Shown here: positions 1 to 5,631 of the stretch, in pieces
How positions within the stretch are numbered: position 1 is the stretch's first letter
Layout: every line of letters starts with the position of its first letter
Source: Candidatus Woesearchaeota archaeon
Lineage (GTDB): Archaea; Nanobdellota; Nanobdellia; Woesearchaeales; JACRKL01
DNA length: 6,145 nt
Direction: 5' to 3'
Assembly: GCA_016219795.1 (NCBI GenBank)
Contig: JACRKK010000007.1
Span: 1-6,145, forward strand
The notes under the pieces: model-generated
What the model was told of the DNA's origin: nothing
Seen by the model: only the letters and a program-made list of their open reading frames with translations
Databases searched by the model: none
Program-made: the position numbers and the translations under genes

Positions 1-59
1 TGCACTCAGACAAAGACTTGGAAGATTGGTGAGAAAAACATGTTCATTCTCCAAATCTC

Positions 60-1526
60 TTGAAAACCATAACAAAGTTATTGGGCTATTTCTTCAAGAA
101 AGAAATATGGAGCGTTTATCAGTCAAATGATAACACTTCCGTAATTTTAGTAACTGTCGGGGTGTGGGGGTCTGTTGCTACCAATGCCGGCCTTGGCAAC
201 CTTCGGGTGAGAAGCGACTCTACCTGGAACAATACTGTAGAAAATGTGTTGTATGTGAATCAGAACCCCGATCCTGCAAAGCCAGGAGGGAATGTTGAAC
301 TGCGCTTTAAGGTAGAAAATCTAGGTTATCAGAAATACCAGGATGTTGTGTTTCAGATATTGCCGCAATATCCGTTTACGCTGTTGCCAGATGACGATGG
401 ATTAAGAAGACTAGGTGATATTGAAGCAAAGCAAGTAGGCGAGGATGCTTATATCATCACCTATAAGCTTGCTGTGGACAAAGAGGCAAGCGAAGGGACA
501 CATGCTATCCGGATACGATATAGTACAGACAACGGAAAAGTGTGGTATCGTGTGAATCCATTTAGTATAAATGTTCAGTCTTTTGACGCTATCCTCTCTG
601 TTGTTTCAGTAGCCTCAATTCCCGAACAGATTGCTGCAGGAAACCTGGCACAGGTGACGATGCGTTTTAAGAACAATGCCGATACACAAATAGAAAACAT
701 CAAAATCAAACTGAATCTGGTGGACCGGGCAGTCACCACAACAGGTATTGCACAGGTGGAAAAACCGTTCACACCCATAGGAAGTTCCAATGAAAAAAGC
801 ATAGATGTTCTTGGTGCAGGAGAAGAAAAGGAAGTAGTATTTTCCCTTCAGGTAGACCCTGATGCAGAATCGAAGGTGTATAAAATCCCCGTGGATCTCA
901 GCTATACGGATAGGCTAGGGAAAGCATACGGAAAAAATCTGACGCTGGGTCTTATTGTCTACGACAAACCAGAGATAACGGTTTCGCTCGATACTGCGAC
1001 TGCACGCCAGACTAAAACCAAAGGCAATGTTGTTTTCCGGGTGTCCAATGTGGGGCCGGCAAATATAAAATTTGTCAGTGCTGTATTACAGGGGAGCGAG
1101 GATTATACTGTTTTATCTGCAGAGCAGCTCTATCTTGGCAATATAGATAGTGATGATTACGAGAGCGCTGAATACCAGATCTACATCAATGCAGACAAGA
1201 CGGAAGTCCCCTTAAGATTTGTGCTGCGCTATAAGGACAGCTTCAACAATGAAATGGAGCAAACAGAAACTGTTGCACTCAGACTTTATTCAGGACAGGA
1301 AGCTGCGATGTTTGGCCTGTCGACAGGAAGTAATTTCACGACATGGTTGCCGGCAATCACCATTCTTTCTATCCTGATTGTCTTTTGGCTGTATATGCTG
1401 ATAGACTGCATCAAGAATCCGCTGCCGAAATATAAGAAAGCACTGTGGGTCCTGCTGTTCTTTTTATCAAATATCGTAGGGGCAGTGTTGTATTATTTCC
1501 TTGCTAGAAGAAAGAATGTGAAATAG
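60..1526 (+). CDS. COG1361/S-layer-like exoprotein with C-terminal two-helix membrane anchor
   Basis: This is probably a secreted, membrane-anchored surface protein working with the two permeases directly downstream. Residues 28-43 form a hydrophobic segment ending TNA before GLGNLRV, which reads as a signal peptide or anchor. Three repeated beta-rich units of CARDB/NEW3 type follow (roughly 62-175, 178-303 and 305-412), each opening with a V/I-rich strand and carrying an 'F+V+N.G' style strand (FKVENLG, FKNNADT, FRVSNVG). Helices at about 429-450 and 461-482 resemble the PLDc_N module: L-I-D-C, a short polar loop, ALW, then G-A-V-L-Y-Y. COG1361 proteins are known as archaeal surface proteins encoded beside ABC permeases; the precise cargo or role here is unknown. 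The start is doubtful. The frame opens after a stop at 30-32, has no ATG near the signal peptide, and the first usable start is TTG at 60, with no Shine-Dalgarno at the right distance. The region before the hydrophobic core is also unusually long, at about 27 residues. Confidence 0.75.
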   Translation: MKTITKLLGYFFKKEIWSVYQSNDNTSVILVTVGVWGSVATNAGLGNLRVRSDSTWNNTVENVLYVNQNPDPAKPGGNVELRFKVENLGYQKYQDVVFQILPQYPFTLLPDDDGLRRLGDIEAKQVGEDAYIITYKLAVDKEASEGTHAIRIRYSTDNGKVWYRVNPFSINVQSFDAILSVVSVASIPEQIAAGNLAQVTMRFKNNADTQIENIKIKLNLVDRAVTTTGIAQVEKPFTPIGSSNEKSIDVLGAGEEKEVVFSLQVDPDAESKVYKIPVDLSYTDRLGKAYGKNLTLGLIVYDKPEITVSLDTATARQTKTKGNVVFRVSNVGPANIKFVSAVLQGSEDYTVLSAEQLYLGNIDSDDYESAEYQIYINADKTEVPLRFVLRYKDSFNNEMEQTETVALRLYSGQEAAMFGLSTGSNFTTWLPAITILSILIVFWLYMLIDCIKNPLPKYKKALWVLLFFLSNIVGAVLYYFLARRKNVK

Positions 1527-1530
1527 GCCG

Positions 1531-2751
1531 ATGATTAAAGATTACCTCCTGTTGGCGTTTCGGAACCTCAGCAGAAGAAGGCTCCGCTCGTGGCTGACGA
1601 TGATTGGGGTATTTATAGGCATCGCAGCCGTGGTTTCTCTCATCAGTTTAGGAGAGGGGTTAAGAAATGCGGTCATGTCCCAGTTCAGTGTTCTGGGACC
1701 AGACATGATTACTGTCCAGGCAGGAGGGGTGCAATTCGGTCCTCCGGGAACGGGTGTTACCAAACCTTTGGATAAAGATTTAGTGCCAAGACTAAATAAT
1801 ATACCAGGTGTCCATTTTGCCATTGGCCGCCTGCTCAAAAGTGGAAAAATTTCGTTTAATGATCGGACAGAGGCGGCCATTGCAGGGAGCCTGCCAGATG
1901 GTGAATACCGAAAAGAAATTGAACGCATTGCTAGCCTCAAGGCAGAGCAGGGCAGGCTGCTTGAAGACGGTGATCGCTTTAAGGTGGTTGTGGGGCATAA
2001 TTATCAGAAAGAAGATACCTTTGGAAGGCCCACCAGGGTTGGTGACCGGATTGTTTTCAACGGCTATGAATTTGAGGTAGTGGGTGTGGCTGCAAAGGTC
2101 GGCAGCTTTTTTCTTGACGGTGCGCTGTTCATCAATGAAGATGTACTGCGCGAGGTTTTTGACACCAAAGATGAAGTCAGTGCCATTGCTGTTAAAGTTG
2201 AGTCGGGACAAAATATGCAGCTGGTAAAAGAGAATATCGAAAAAATTATGCGCAAGGAACGCAACGTCAAAGAAGGGGAAGAAGATTTTCGCGTAGAGCT
2301 TGCGGCGGAAACGCTCAAGACCCTAGACAGCACCCTGTTTGCTGTCCAGTTATTTGTCTATATCATTGCAGCCATTTCCTTGCTTGTGGGTGGGATAGGG
2401 ATCACCAATACGATGTTCACCTCTGTTCTTGAGAGAACAAAAGAGATTGGTATTCTCAAGGCAATTGGTGCACGGAACGGCGATATCTTCACTCTTTTTT
2501 TCATTGAATCTGGCATGCTTGGGCTTGTGGGGGGGATTATCGGTGTCACCCTTGGAATGACGCTTGCAAAGGGCTTTGCTTTTGTAGGTGCACAACAGCT
2601 TAGTACGGATCTCATCCAGGCAAACATTAGCATCGTTCTTGTGTTTGGGTCGCTTGCGTTTTCGTTTATCATCGGATGTGTTGCAGGGCTGATTCCGGCA
2701 CTCCGGGCGTCAAGACTCCCTCCGGTTGAATGTTTGAGGTATGCAAAATGA
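1531..2751 (+). CDS. MacB/FtsX-type ABC transporter permease (first paralog)
   Basis: This is a membrane subunit of a MacB/LolC/FtsX-family ABC system, 406 aa, the usual length for the family without a fused ATPase. One helix (about 21-43, after the basic SRRRLRSWLT) is followed by a large extracytoplasmic MacB-core-like domain (about 45-265), then three helices (about 272-294, 321-347, 366-390). The family cytoplasmic loop is clear at 297-314 (ERTKEIGILKAIGA), and the C-terminus keeps the A-x-R-A-S-R-L-P-P-V-E motif. ATG lies 4 nt after the stop of the surface-protein gene and has only a weak ribosome site, so translation is probably coupled. It is paired with a paralog downstream, implying a heterodimeric permease. 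Family members use ATP hydrolysis to transmit movement across the membrane (export or lipoprotein extraction); the substrate cannot be read from sequence. No ATPase gene lies in the window. Confidence 0.92.
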   Translation: MIKDYLLLAFRNLSRRRLRSWLTMIGVFIGIAAVVSLISLGEGLRNAVMSQFSVLGPDMITVQAGGVQFGPPGTGVTKPLDKDLVPRLNNIPGVHFAIGRLLKSGKISFNDRTEAAIAGSLPDGEYRKEIERIASLKAEQGRLLEDGDRFKVVVGHNYQKEDTFGRPTRVGDRIVFNGYEFEVVGVAAKVGSFFLDGALFINEDVLREVFDTKDEVSAIAVKVESGQNMQLVKENIEKIMRKERNVKEGEEDFRVELAAETLKTLDSTLFAVQLFVYIIAAISLLVGGIGITNTMFTSVLERTKEIGILKAIGARNGDIFTLFFIESGMLGLVGGIIGVTLGMTLAKGFAFVGAQQLSTDLIQANISIVLVFGSLAFSFIIGCVAGLIPALRASRLPPVECLRYAK

Positions 2752-3962
2752 AAGCAGATTATGTCCTATATGCATTCCATAATCTGGTGATGCGTAAGAT
2801 GCGCAGCACATTAACTATCCTCTCTATTGTTATTGGAATTGCCGCCATCTATGCGTTGGTCAGTTTCGGGCAGGGGCTTTCATCGTATGTGGATAATCTT
2901 TCATCAACGATTGGAAAAGATAAATTGCTCGTCCAGGCAAAAGGTATCGGAGCTCCGGGGACAGATGCTTCTTTTTTTATCTCCAAAAAGGAAATTGATT
3001 TCTTAGAGGGAGTCAATGGGATTGCAGAAATAACTGGTTTGTATATGAAAACAGTTGCTGTTGACCATGACCGCCAGCTCAAATATGTGTTTGCAAGCGG
3101 TGTGCCTGTGGATGACCATAAAAAACTGGTAGATGAAACGTTTTCGCTTACTCTAGACAAAGGGAGAGAACTTCGAAACGGTGATAAGATGAAGGCAGTG
3201 CTTGGCTATAACTACCAATTACCGGAAAAGATTTTTAAGAGACCACTGACGCTGCAAGATACTATCATGATTAATGGACAGACGGTCAGCATCATCGGAT
3301 TTTATGAGAGCATCGGCAATCCGCAGGATGATAGCAATATTTATATGACGCCAGAGACGATGGAGTTCCTGTTTCCGGAAGCAAAAGATAAATTTCAGAT
3401 AGGTATTGCAAGGGCTGATGCATCGGTAGACGCAAGTCAGCTTGCAGAGCGTGCTCAAGAAAAATTGCGAAAGTTCAAGGACCAGAAAAAAGGGGAAGAG
3501 GATTTCTATATCCAGACATTTGATCAGGCCATTGCAACATTCAACACCATCCTCACTGTAATCAATGGGGCACTGGTGCTTATTGCCCTCATTTCCCTTC
3601 TTATTGCTGCGGTAAATATCACCAACACCATGTATACAACAGTACTTGAACGAACAAAAGATATTGGTGTCATGAAAGCTATAGGGGCTAAGAACAGCGA
3701 TATTATGCTGCTGTTTCTGACAGAAGCAGGAATGGTGGGATTTGTCGGCGGCGTATTGGGAGTGGTGCTTGGGTATCTGCTGGCAAGTGCCGGAGGTGCC
3801 ATTGCCGCAGGTGCCGGCTATTCGCTCTTGAAACCTGCGTTTTCTCCTCTGATTACCATAGGGTGCATCTTTTTTTCTGTAGCCGTCGGGATATTTGCAG
3901 GATTCATGCCCTCTTACCAGGCATCAAAGCTCAAGCCAGTGGATGCGCTTCGGTATGAGTAA
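2748..3962 (+). CDS. MacB/FtsX-type ABC transporter permease (second paralog)
   Basis: This is the partner permease of the preceding gene, 404 aa with the same architecture: helix about 20-43, extracytoplasmic domain about 45-265, then helices about 270-294, 320-347 and 366-389. The shared signature I-T-N-T-M-x-T-x-V-L-E-R-T-K at 291-304 continues into IGVMKAIGAKN. Both paralogs also keep a G-E-E-D-F stretch just before the second helix (249-253 here). I place the start at ATG 2748 rather than the in-frame ATG at 2730. The 2748 start overlaps the upstream stop as ATGA, sits 7 nt behind a GAGGT ribosome site (2736-2740), and gives an N-terminus (MKADYVLYAFHNL) that lines up with the paralog's MIKDYLLLAFRNL. 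The extracytoplasmic domains differ more than the membrane part, as expected if the two subunits form an asymmetric complex. The gene ends the operon. Confidence 0.92.
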   Translation: MKADYVLYAFHNLVMRKMRSTLTILSIVIGIAAIYALVSFGQGLSSYVDNLSSTIGKDKLLVQAKGIGAPGTDASFFISKKEIDFLEGVNGIAEITGLYMKTVAVDHDRQLKYVFASGVPVDDHKKLVDETFSLTLDKGRELRNGDKMKAVLGYNYQLPEKIFKRPLTLQDTIMINGQTVSIIGFYESIGNPQDDSNIYMTPETMEFLFPEAKDKFQIGIARADASVDASQLAERAQEKLRKFKDQKKGEEDFYIQTFDQAIATFNTILTVINGALVLIALISLLIAAVNITNTMYTTVLERTKDIGVMKAIGAKNSDIMLLFLTEAGMVGFVGGVLGVVLGYLLASAGGAIAAGAGYSLLKPAFSPLITIGCIFFSVAVGIFAGFMPSYQASKLKPVDALRYE

Positions 3963-3964
3963 GA

Positions 3965-3972
3965 TTTAAATA
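3965..3972 (+). promoter_or_regulatory. TATA box-like element for the 4152-5037 gene pair
   Basis: TTTAAATA matches the archaeal TATA consensus and is preceded by a purine-rich stretch (GTAAGA) that could act as a BRE. Its centre lies about 26-27 nt before position 3995, where the first long stem begins, which is the normal archaeal spacing to a start site. Transcription starting there would give a leader of about 157 nt before ATG 4152. The call rests on consensus and spacing only; AT-rich matches also occur by chance. Confidence 0.5.
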
Positions 3973-3994
3973 GTGTAAGATCTGTGTATTCAAA

Positions 3995-4059
3995 GAAAAT
4001 CCGGCACCACCAGTCATAGACTGGTGGATTGCTCGCCCTACAGGCTCAGCCGGATTTTC
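3995..4059 (+). ncRNA. Structured leader element: 11-bp stem enclosing a 9-bp hairpin
   Basis: Perfect arms GAAAATCCGGC (3995-4005) and GCCGGATTTTC (4049-4059) enclose a perfect 9-bp hairpin, CCACCAGTC (4007-4015) with GACTGGTGG (4019-4027) and an ATA loop. A possible 3-bp hairpin (GCC 4035-4037 with GGC 4043-4045) follows. The fold is a near-closed two- or three-way junction of 65 nt in a non-coding gap. It could be an RNA leader domain, a small RNA, or a palindromic DNA element (REP- or MITE-like). It is not a tRNA, since it lacks an anticodon arm and T-loop. Lying right after a TATA-like box favours a transcribed leader. I do not recognise it as a known family. Confidence 0.6.
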
Positions 4060-4062
4060 AAG

Positions 4063-4131
4063 AATCCAAATATTCATGAAGATACGAGCGACCATAAACC
4101 ATCAGTCCAAGACAGATGGAATATTTGGATT
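4063..4131 (+). repeat. 13-bp perfect inverted repeat in the leader
   Basis: AATCCAAATATTC (4063-4075) and GAATATTTGGATT (4119-4131) are exact reverse complements, extendable by a G-T pair at 4062/4132. They enclose a 43-nt loop. The second arm ends 7 nt before the ribosome site (4139-4146) of the next gene, so folding could affect its accessibility. A dimeric protein binding the two arms as DNA is an alternative. Confidence 0.6.
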
Positions 4132-4138
4132 TAAAAAA

Positions 4139-4146
4139 AGGGGTGG
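4139..4146 (+). promoter_or_regulatory. Ribosome binding site deciding the start at 4152
   Basis: AGGGGTGG ends 5 nt before ATG 4152 and pairs with the 16S 3' end over GGGGTG with one wobble. The alternative in-frame ATG at 4116 has no such site, and its first codons would be made from the arm of the 13-bp inverted repeat. This is why I start the gene at 4152. Confidence 0.6.
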
Positions 4147-4151
4147 ACAGT

Positions 4152-4496
4152 ATGGTGAAAAAGAGTAAAGCAAAGAGTGTCAGAAAACATGCTCCAGAAC
4201 AGGGTTATGTGCCTGGCAAGAAATTCTCGTTTATGAAGACAGCAAAACCAGAGGTTTGGTTTATGGTTGTGGATGGAAGTTCTGCCGGAAGCATCTATGA
4301 ACTTGCACAACGCCTTGAGCATATGGCAGACGATGTGTTTTATCACCATGTCAACGATTCCAGAAATGATTTTGGCAACTGGATCAAAGATGTCTTCAAG
4401 GAATCAGAACTTGCCGAGCGCGTCTTTAACGCGCGTTCACGGGATAAAGTGCAACTGGAGCTTGTAAAACATATGTTCAAGGAAACGATGGGATAA
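4152..4496 (+). CDS. Small NDF-W motif protein (DUF5752-like), soluble
   Basis: 114 aa, no signal peptide or membrane helix, function unknown. A lysine-rich N-terminal tail (1-24) leads into a compact domain at about 34-112. The core reads VDG, then an ELAQRLEHM helix, then F-Y-H-H-V-N-D-S-R-N-D-F-G-N-W-I-K-D-V-F (63-82), then LAERV. The H-x-N-x-x-R-N-D-F-x-x-W signature is what I recall of DUF5752-type proteins, though this copy is shorter than the usual family member. It is the same signature seen in the next gene, so the two are paralogs forming a likely operon with a 4-nt gap. An in-frame ATG at 4116 would add 12 residues, but it lacks a ribosome site. The conserved His, Asn, Asp and Trp suggest a binding or structural site, but no reaction can be assigned. 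Confidence 0.75.
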   Translation: MVKKSKAKSVRKHAPEQGYVPGKKFSFMKTAKPEVWFMVVDGSSAGSIYELAQRLEHMADDVFYHHVNDSRNDFGNWIKDVFKESELAERVFNARSRDKVQLELVKHMFKETMG

Positions 4497-4500
4497 GATC

Positions 4501-5037
4501 ATGCCTGGACTCAACTCAGAACAGTATTTCTACCTGCATGACGGTCGCACCCTAAAGGATCTGCAGGAACTAACAGCAGCACTTGAGACAATGGACGCTG
4601 ATCTTTTCAGGTTTCATTGCAATGAAGAGCGTAACGATTTTGCAGCATGGGTACGGGGCGTTTTTCACGCCAGTGCCATAGCAGATGCCATGCAACATGC
4701 ACAGAACAGAGAAGAGCTGTTTGCCGTTCTTAAAACTCCCGCTCCAAAAAAAGAACAGGTAATTGAACAAAAACATGCGCCCAGGAAAAAGACAACAGCA
4801 ACAAAAGCAGCTAGAGTTGAGAGCAAAAAAGCGGTCGCTGAACCTACACTAAGAATAGAGGAGAAGATAACTGCTGCCCCACCCTCAGAGCTTCTCAGTC
4901 CGCTTGAGAAAACCGCATTGATGATTGCAAAAGATAATGATAGGATGCGCAGATTCCTGCTGCATGATACCTTCTACAGCTTTATTGCTGGGGTGATGGT
5001 GGGGGTTGTAGTTATGGTGCTTTTCTATCAGTTGTGA
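4501..5037 (+). CDS. NDF-W motif protein (DUF5752-like) with charged linker and C-terminal membrane helix
   Basis: 178 aa, function unknown. Residues 8-78 repeat the domain of the preceding gene: LHDG, the LQELTAALETM helix, then F-R-F-H-C-N-E-E-R-N-D-F-A-A-W-V-R-G-V-F (36-55). A disordered-looking linker rich in Lys, Ala, Pro and Glu (about 79-130) follows, then an amphipathic stretch (133-155). The protein ends in one hydrophobic helix at about 158-176 (GVMVGVVVMVLF), with only two residues after it. That predicts a tail-anchored protein presenting the motif domain to the cytoplasm, while its paralog is soluble. There is no strong ribosome site; the 4-nt gap suggests coupling to the gene before. 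The stop is doubled (TGA TAA). Its 3' end overlaps the end of the convergent RHS-derived ORF by 26 bp. Confidence 0.75.
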   Translation: MPGLNSEQYFYLHDGRTLKDLQELTAALETMDADLFRFHCNEERNDFAAWVRGVFHASAIADAMQHAQNREELFAVLKTPAPKKEQVIEQKHAPRKKTTATKAARVESKKAVAEPTLRIEEKITAAPPSELLSPLEKTALMIAKDNDRMRRFLLHDTFYSFIAGVMVGVVVMVLFYQL

Positions 5038-5281
5038 TAAATAACCCTAAATAATACAACGACGTCCCGTCCTCCAACTCTTTTCCCGTGAACAACAGGC
5101 GTTCACGGCCGCCATCCATGACAAGACCAAAGGGCAGATACTCGGTGTTGTCTACGACAACCCCTTGCTGGTTGGTGATCTGTGATGCAAAACTGTTAAG
5201 GGTAAGTGCTTCAGCTAGCGAGGAAAAAACGAGTAGAAATGCAAACAGCAGTATGATTCCCCTGGATTGATGATTACTCAT
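5012..5281 (-). CDS. Signal peptide fused to truncated RHS core fragment (likely remnant)
   Basis: 89 aa. Residues 1-25 are a textbook signal peptide: a short polar start, hydrophobic IILLFAFLLVFSSL, then an AEA cleavage motif. Almost at once, residues 32-79 are the distal part of an RHS core: ASQITNQQGVVV, then Y-L-P-F-G, then L-F-T-G-K-E-L-E-D-G-T and LYYLG. In intact RHS proteins this last motif continues as ARYY and leads to the toxin tip. Here homology stops after LYYLG (codon 5045-5047), and ten unrelated residues run into the opposite gene's 3' end. A complete RHS protein is many hundreds of residues, so this has lost nearly all of the barrel and the tip. It nevertheless has an intact frame, an AAGGTGAT ribosome site 8 nt upstream of ATG, and an ATGA overlap with the preceding gene. 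Likely origin: an internally deleted RHS gene or an orphan recombination cassette. Function, if any, is unknown. Confidence 0.65.
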   Translation of the reverse strand: MSNHQSRGIILLFAFLLVFSSLAEALTLNSFASQITNQQGVVVDNTEYLPFGLVMDGGRERLLFTGKELEDGTSLYYLGLFITTDRKAP

Positions 5282-5631
5282 CTCAGAAAATCACCTTCTT
5301 CGATGTTTTTCAGGTCTTCTAGCAACTTGTCTAACTGCTTCTTTGCGTTCTCATTTTTAGTAATAATAAACAAAAAGATAGTTTTGCACTTATCAAGAAA
5401 ATAGAGGCAAAAATCAAAGTTGGTATTTGAACTAAATTCCCGTATGTCTGTTCCATCGTATATATAATCAAAGTATTCATCTTTAAGTCCTAGTTTTGCA
5501 ACTAAGTACATGATTTCTCCATGATCAAATAATTCTTCTTTCTTATTTAGATATATATTTATATTTACTACCACCATTTGATGGTCTTCATTTGTTTTTG
5601 AGTTTACAATGTCTAGTTTATATTTCTTCAT
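5278..5631 (-). CDS. Candidate immunity protein of the RHS-type toxin
   Basis: 117 aa, cytoplasmic (no signal or membrane helix), mildly acidic (about 22 Asp/Glu against 17 Lys/Arg). It appears mixed alpha/beta: a strand-rich N-half (MVVVNINIYL), a hydrophobic strand (CKTIFLFIITK, about 82-92) and a charged C-terminal helix (KKQLDKLLEDLKNIEE). I do not recognise the family. The immunity role is inferred from position: its ATG directly abuts the stop of the toxin-tip gene (TAAATG), with AGGTGAT 4 nt before the start, embedded in the toxin's last codons. Small acidic proteins immediately after a toxin tip are the normal immunity arrangement in polymorphic toxin systems. The gene is strikingly AT-rich (about 27% GC over 5341-5640) against roughly 45-55% around it, consistent with separate acquisition. 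Confidence 0.6.
   Translation of the reverse strand: MKKYKLDIVNSKTNEDHQMVVVNINIYLNKKEELFDHGEIMYLVAKLGLKDEYFDYIYDGTDIREFSSNTNFDFCLYFLDKCKTIFLFIITKNENAKKQLDKLLEDLKNIEEGDFLR
5288..5297 (-). promoter_or_regulatory. Ribosome binding site embedded in immunity gene 3' end
   Basis: The same ten bases, AAGGTGATTT, occur here within the last codons of the immunity gene (Glu-Gly-Asp-Phe), 8 nt before the ATG of the RHS-remnant ORF. The exact reuse of the motif supports that this ORF was, or still is, translated. Confidence 0.5.

Noticed and set aside
2730..2747. Alternative upstream ATG for the second permease
   Set aside because: ATG 2748 has GAGGT at 7 nt, an ATGA overlap, and an N-terminus that aligns with the paralog.
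1542..3802. Several minus-strand open frames of 80-140 codons across the permease genes
   Set aside because: They lie antisense to clearly conserved permease coding sequence and have no recognisable domains, so they are frame shadows.
3995..4059. tRNA gene
   Set aside because: The size is similar, but there is no anticodon arm, no T-loop sequence and no acceptor/CCA pattern; the 11-bp outer stem is too long.
3995..4060. Intrinsic terminator for the permease operon
   Set aside because: The only T run (4055-4058) is inside the stem rather than after it, and the element follows a TATA-like box, so a leader role fits better. A terminating effect is not excluded.
4075..4118. C/D box small RNA
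   Set aside because: ATGAAGA only loosely resembles a C box and no convincing D box follows at the right place on either strand.
4116..4151. Alternative upstream ATG extending the first NDF-W protein by 12 residues
   Set aside because: It has no ribosome site, and the added codons coincide with the arm of the 13-bp inverted repeat; ATG 4152 follows AGGGGTGG at good spacing.
5088..5270. Plus-strand 60-codon open frame
   Set aside because: It is antisense to the recognisable RHS core fragment; the product is low-complexity Arg/Ser without features.
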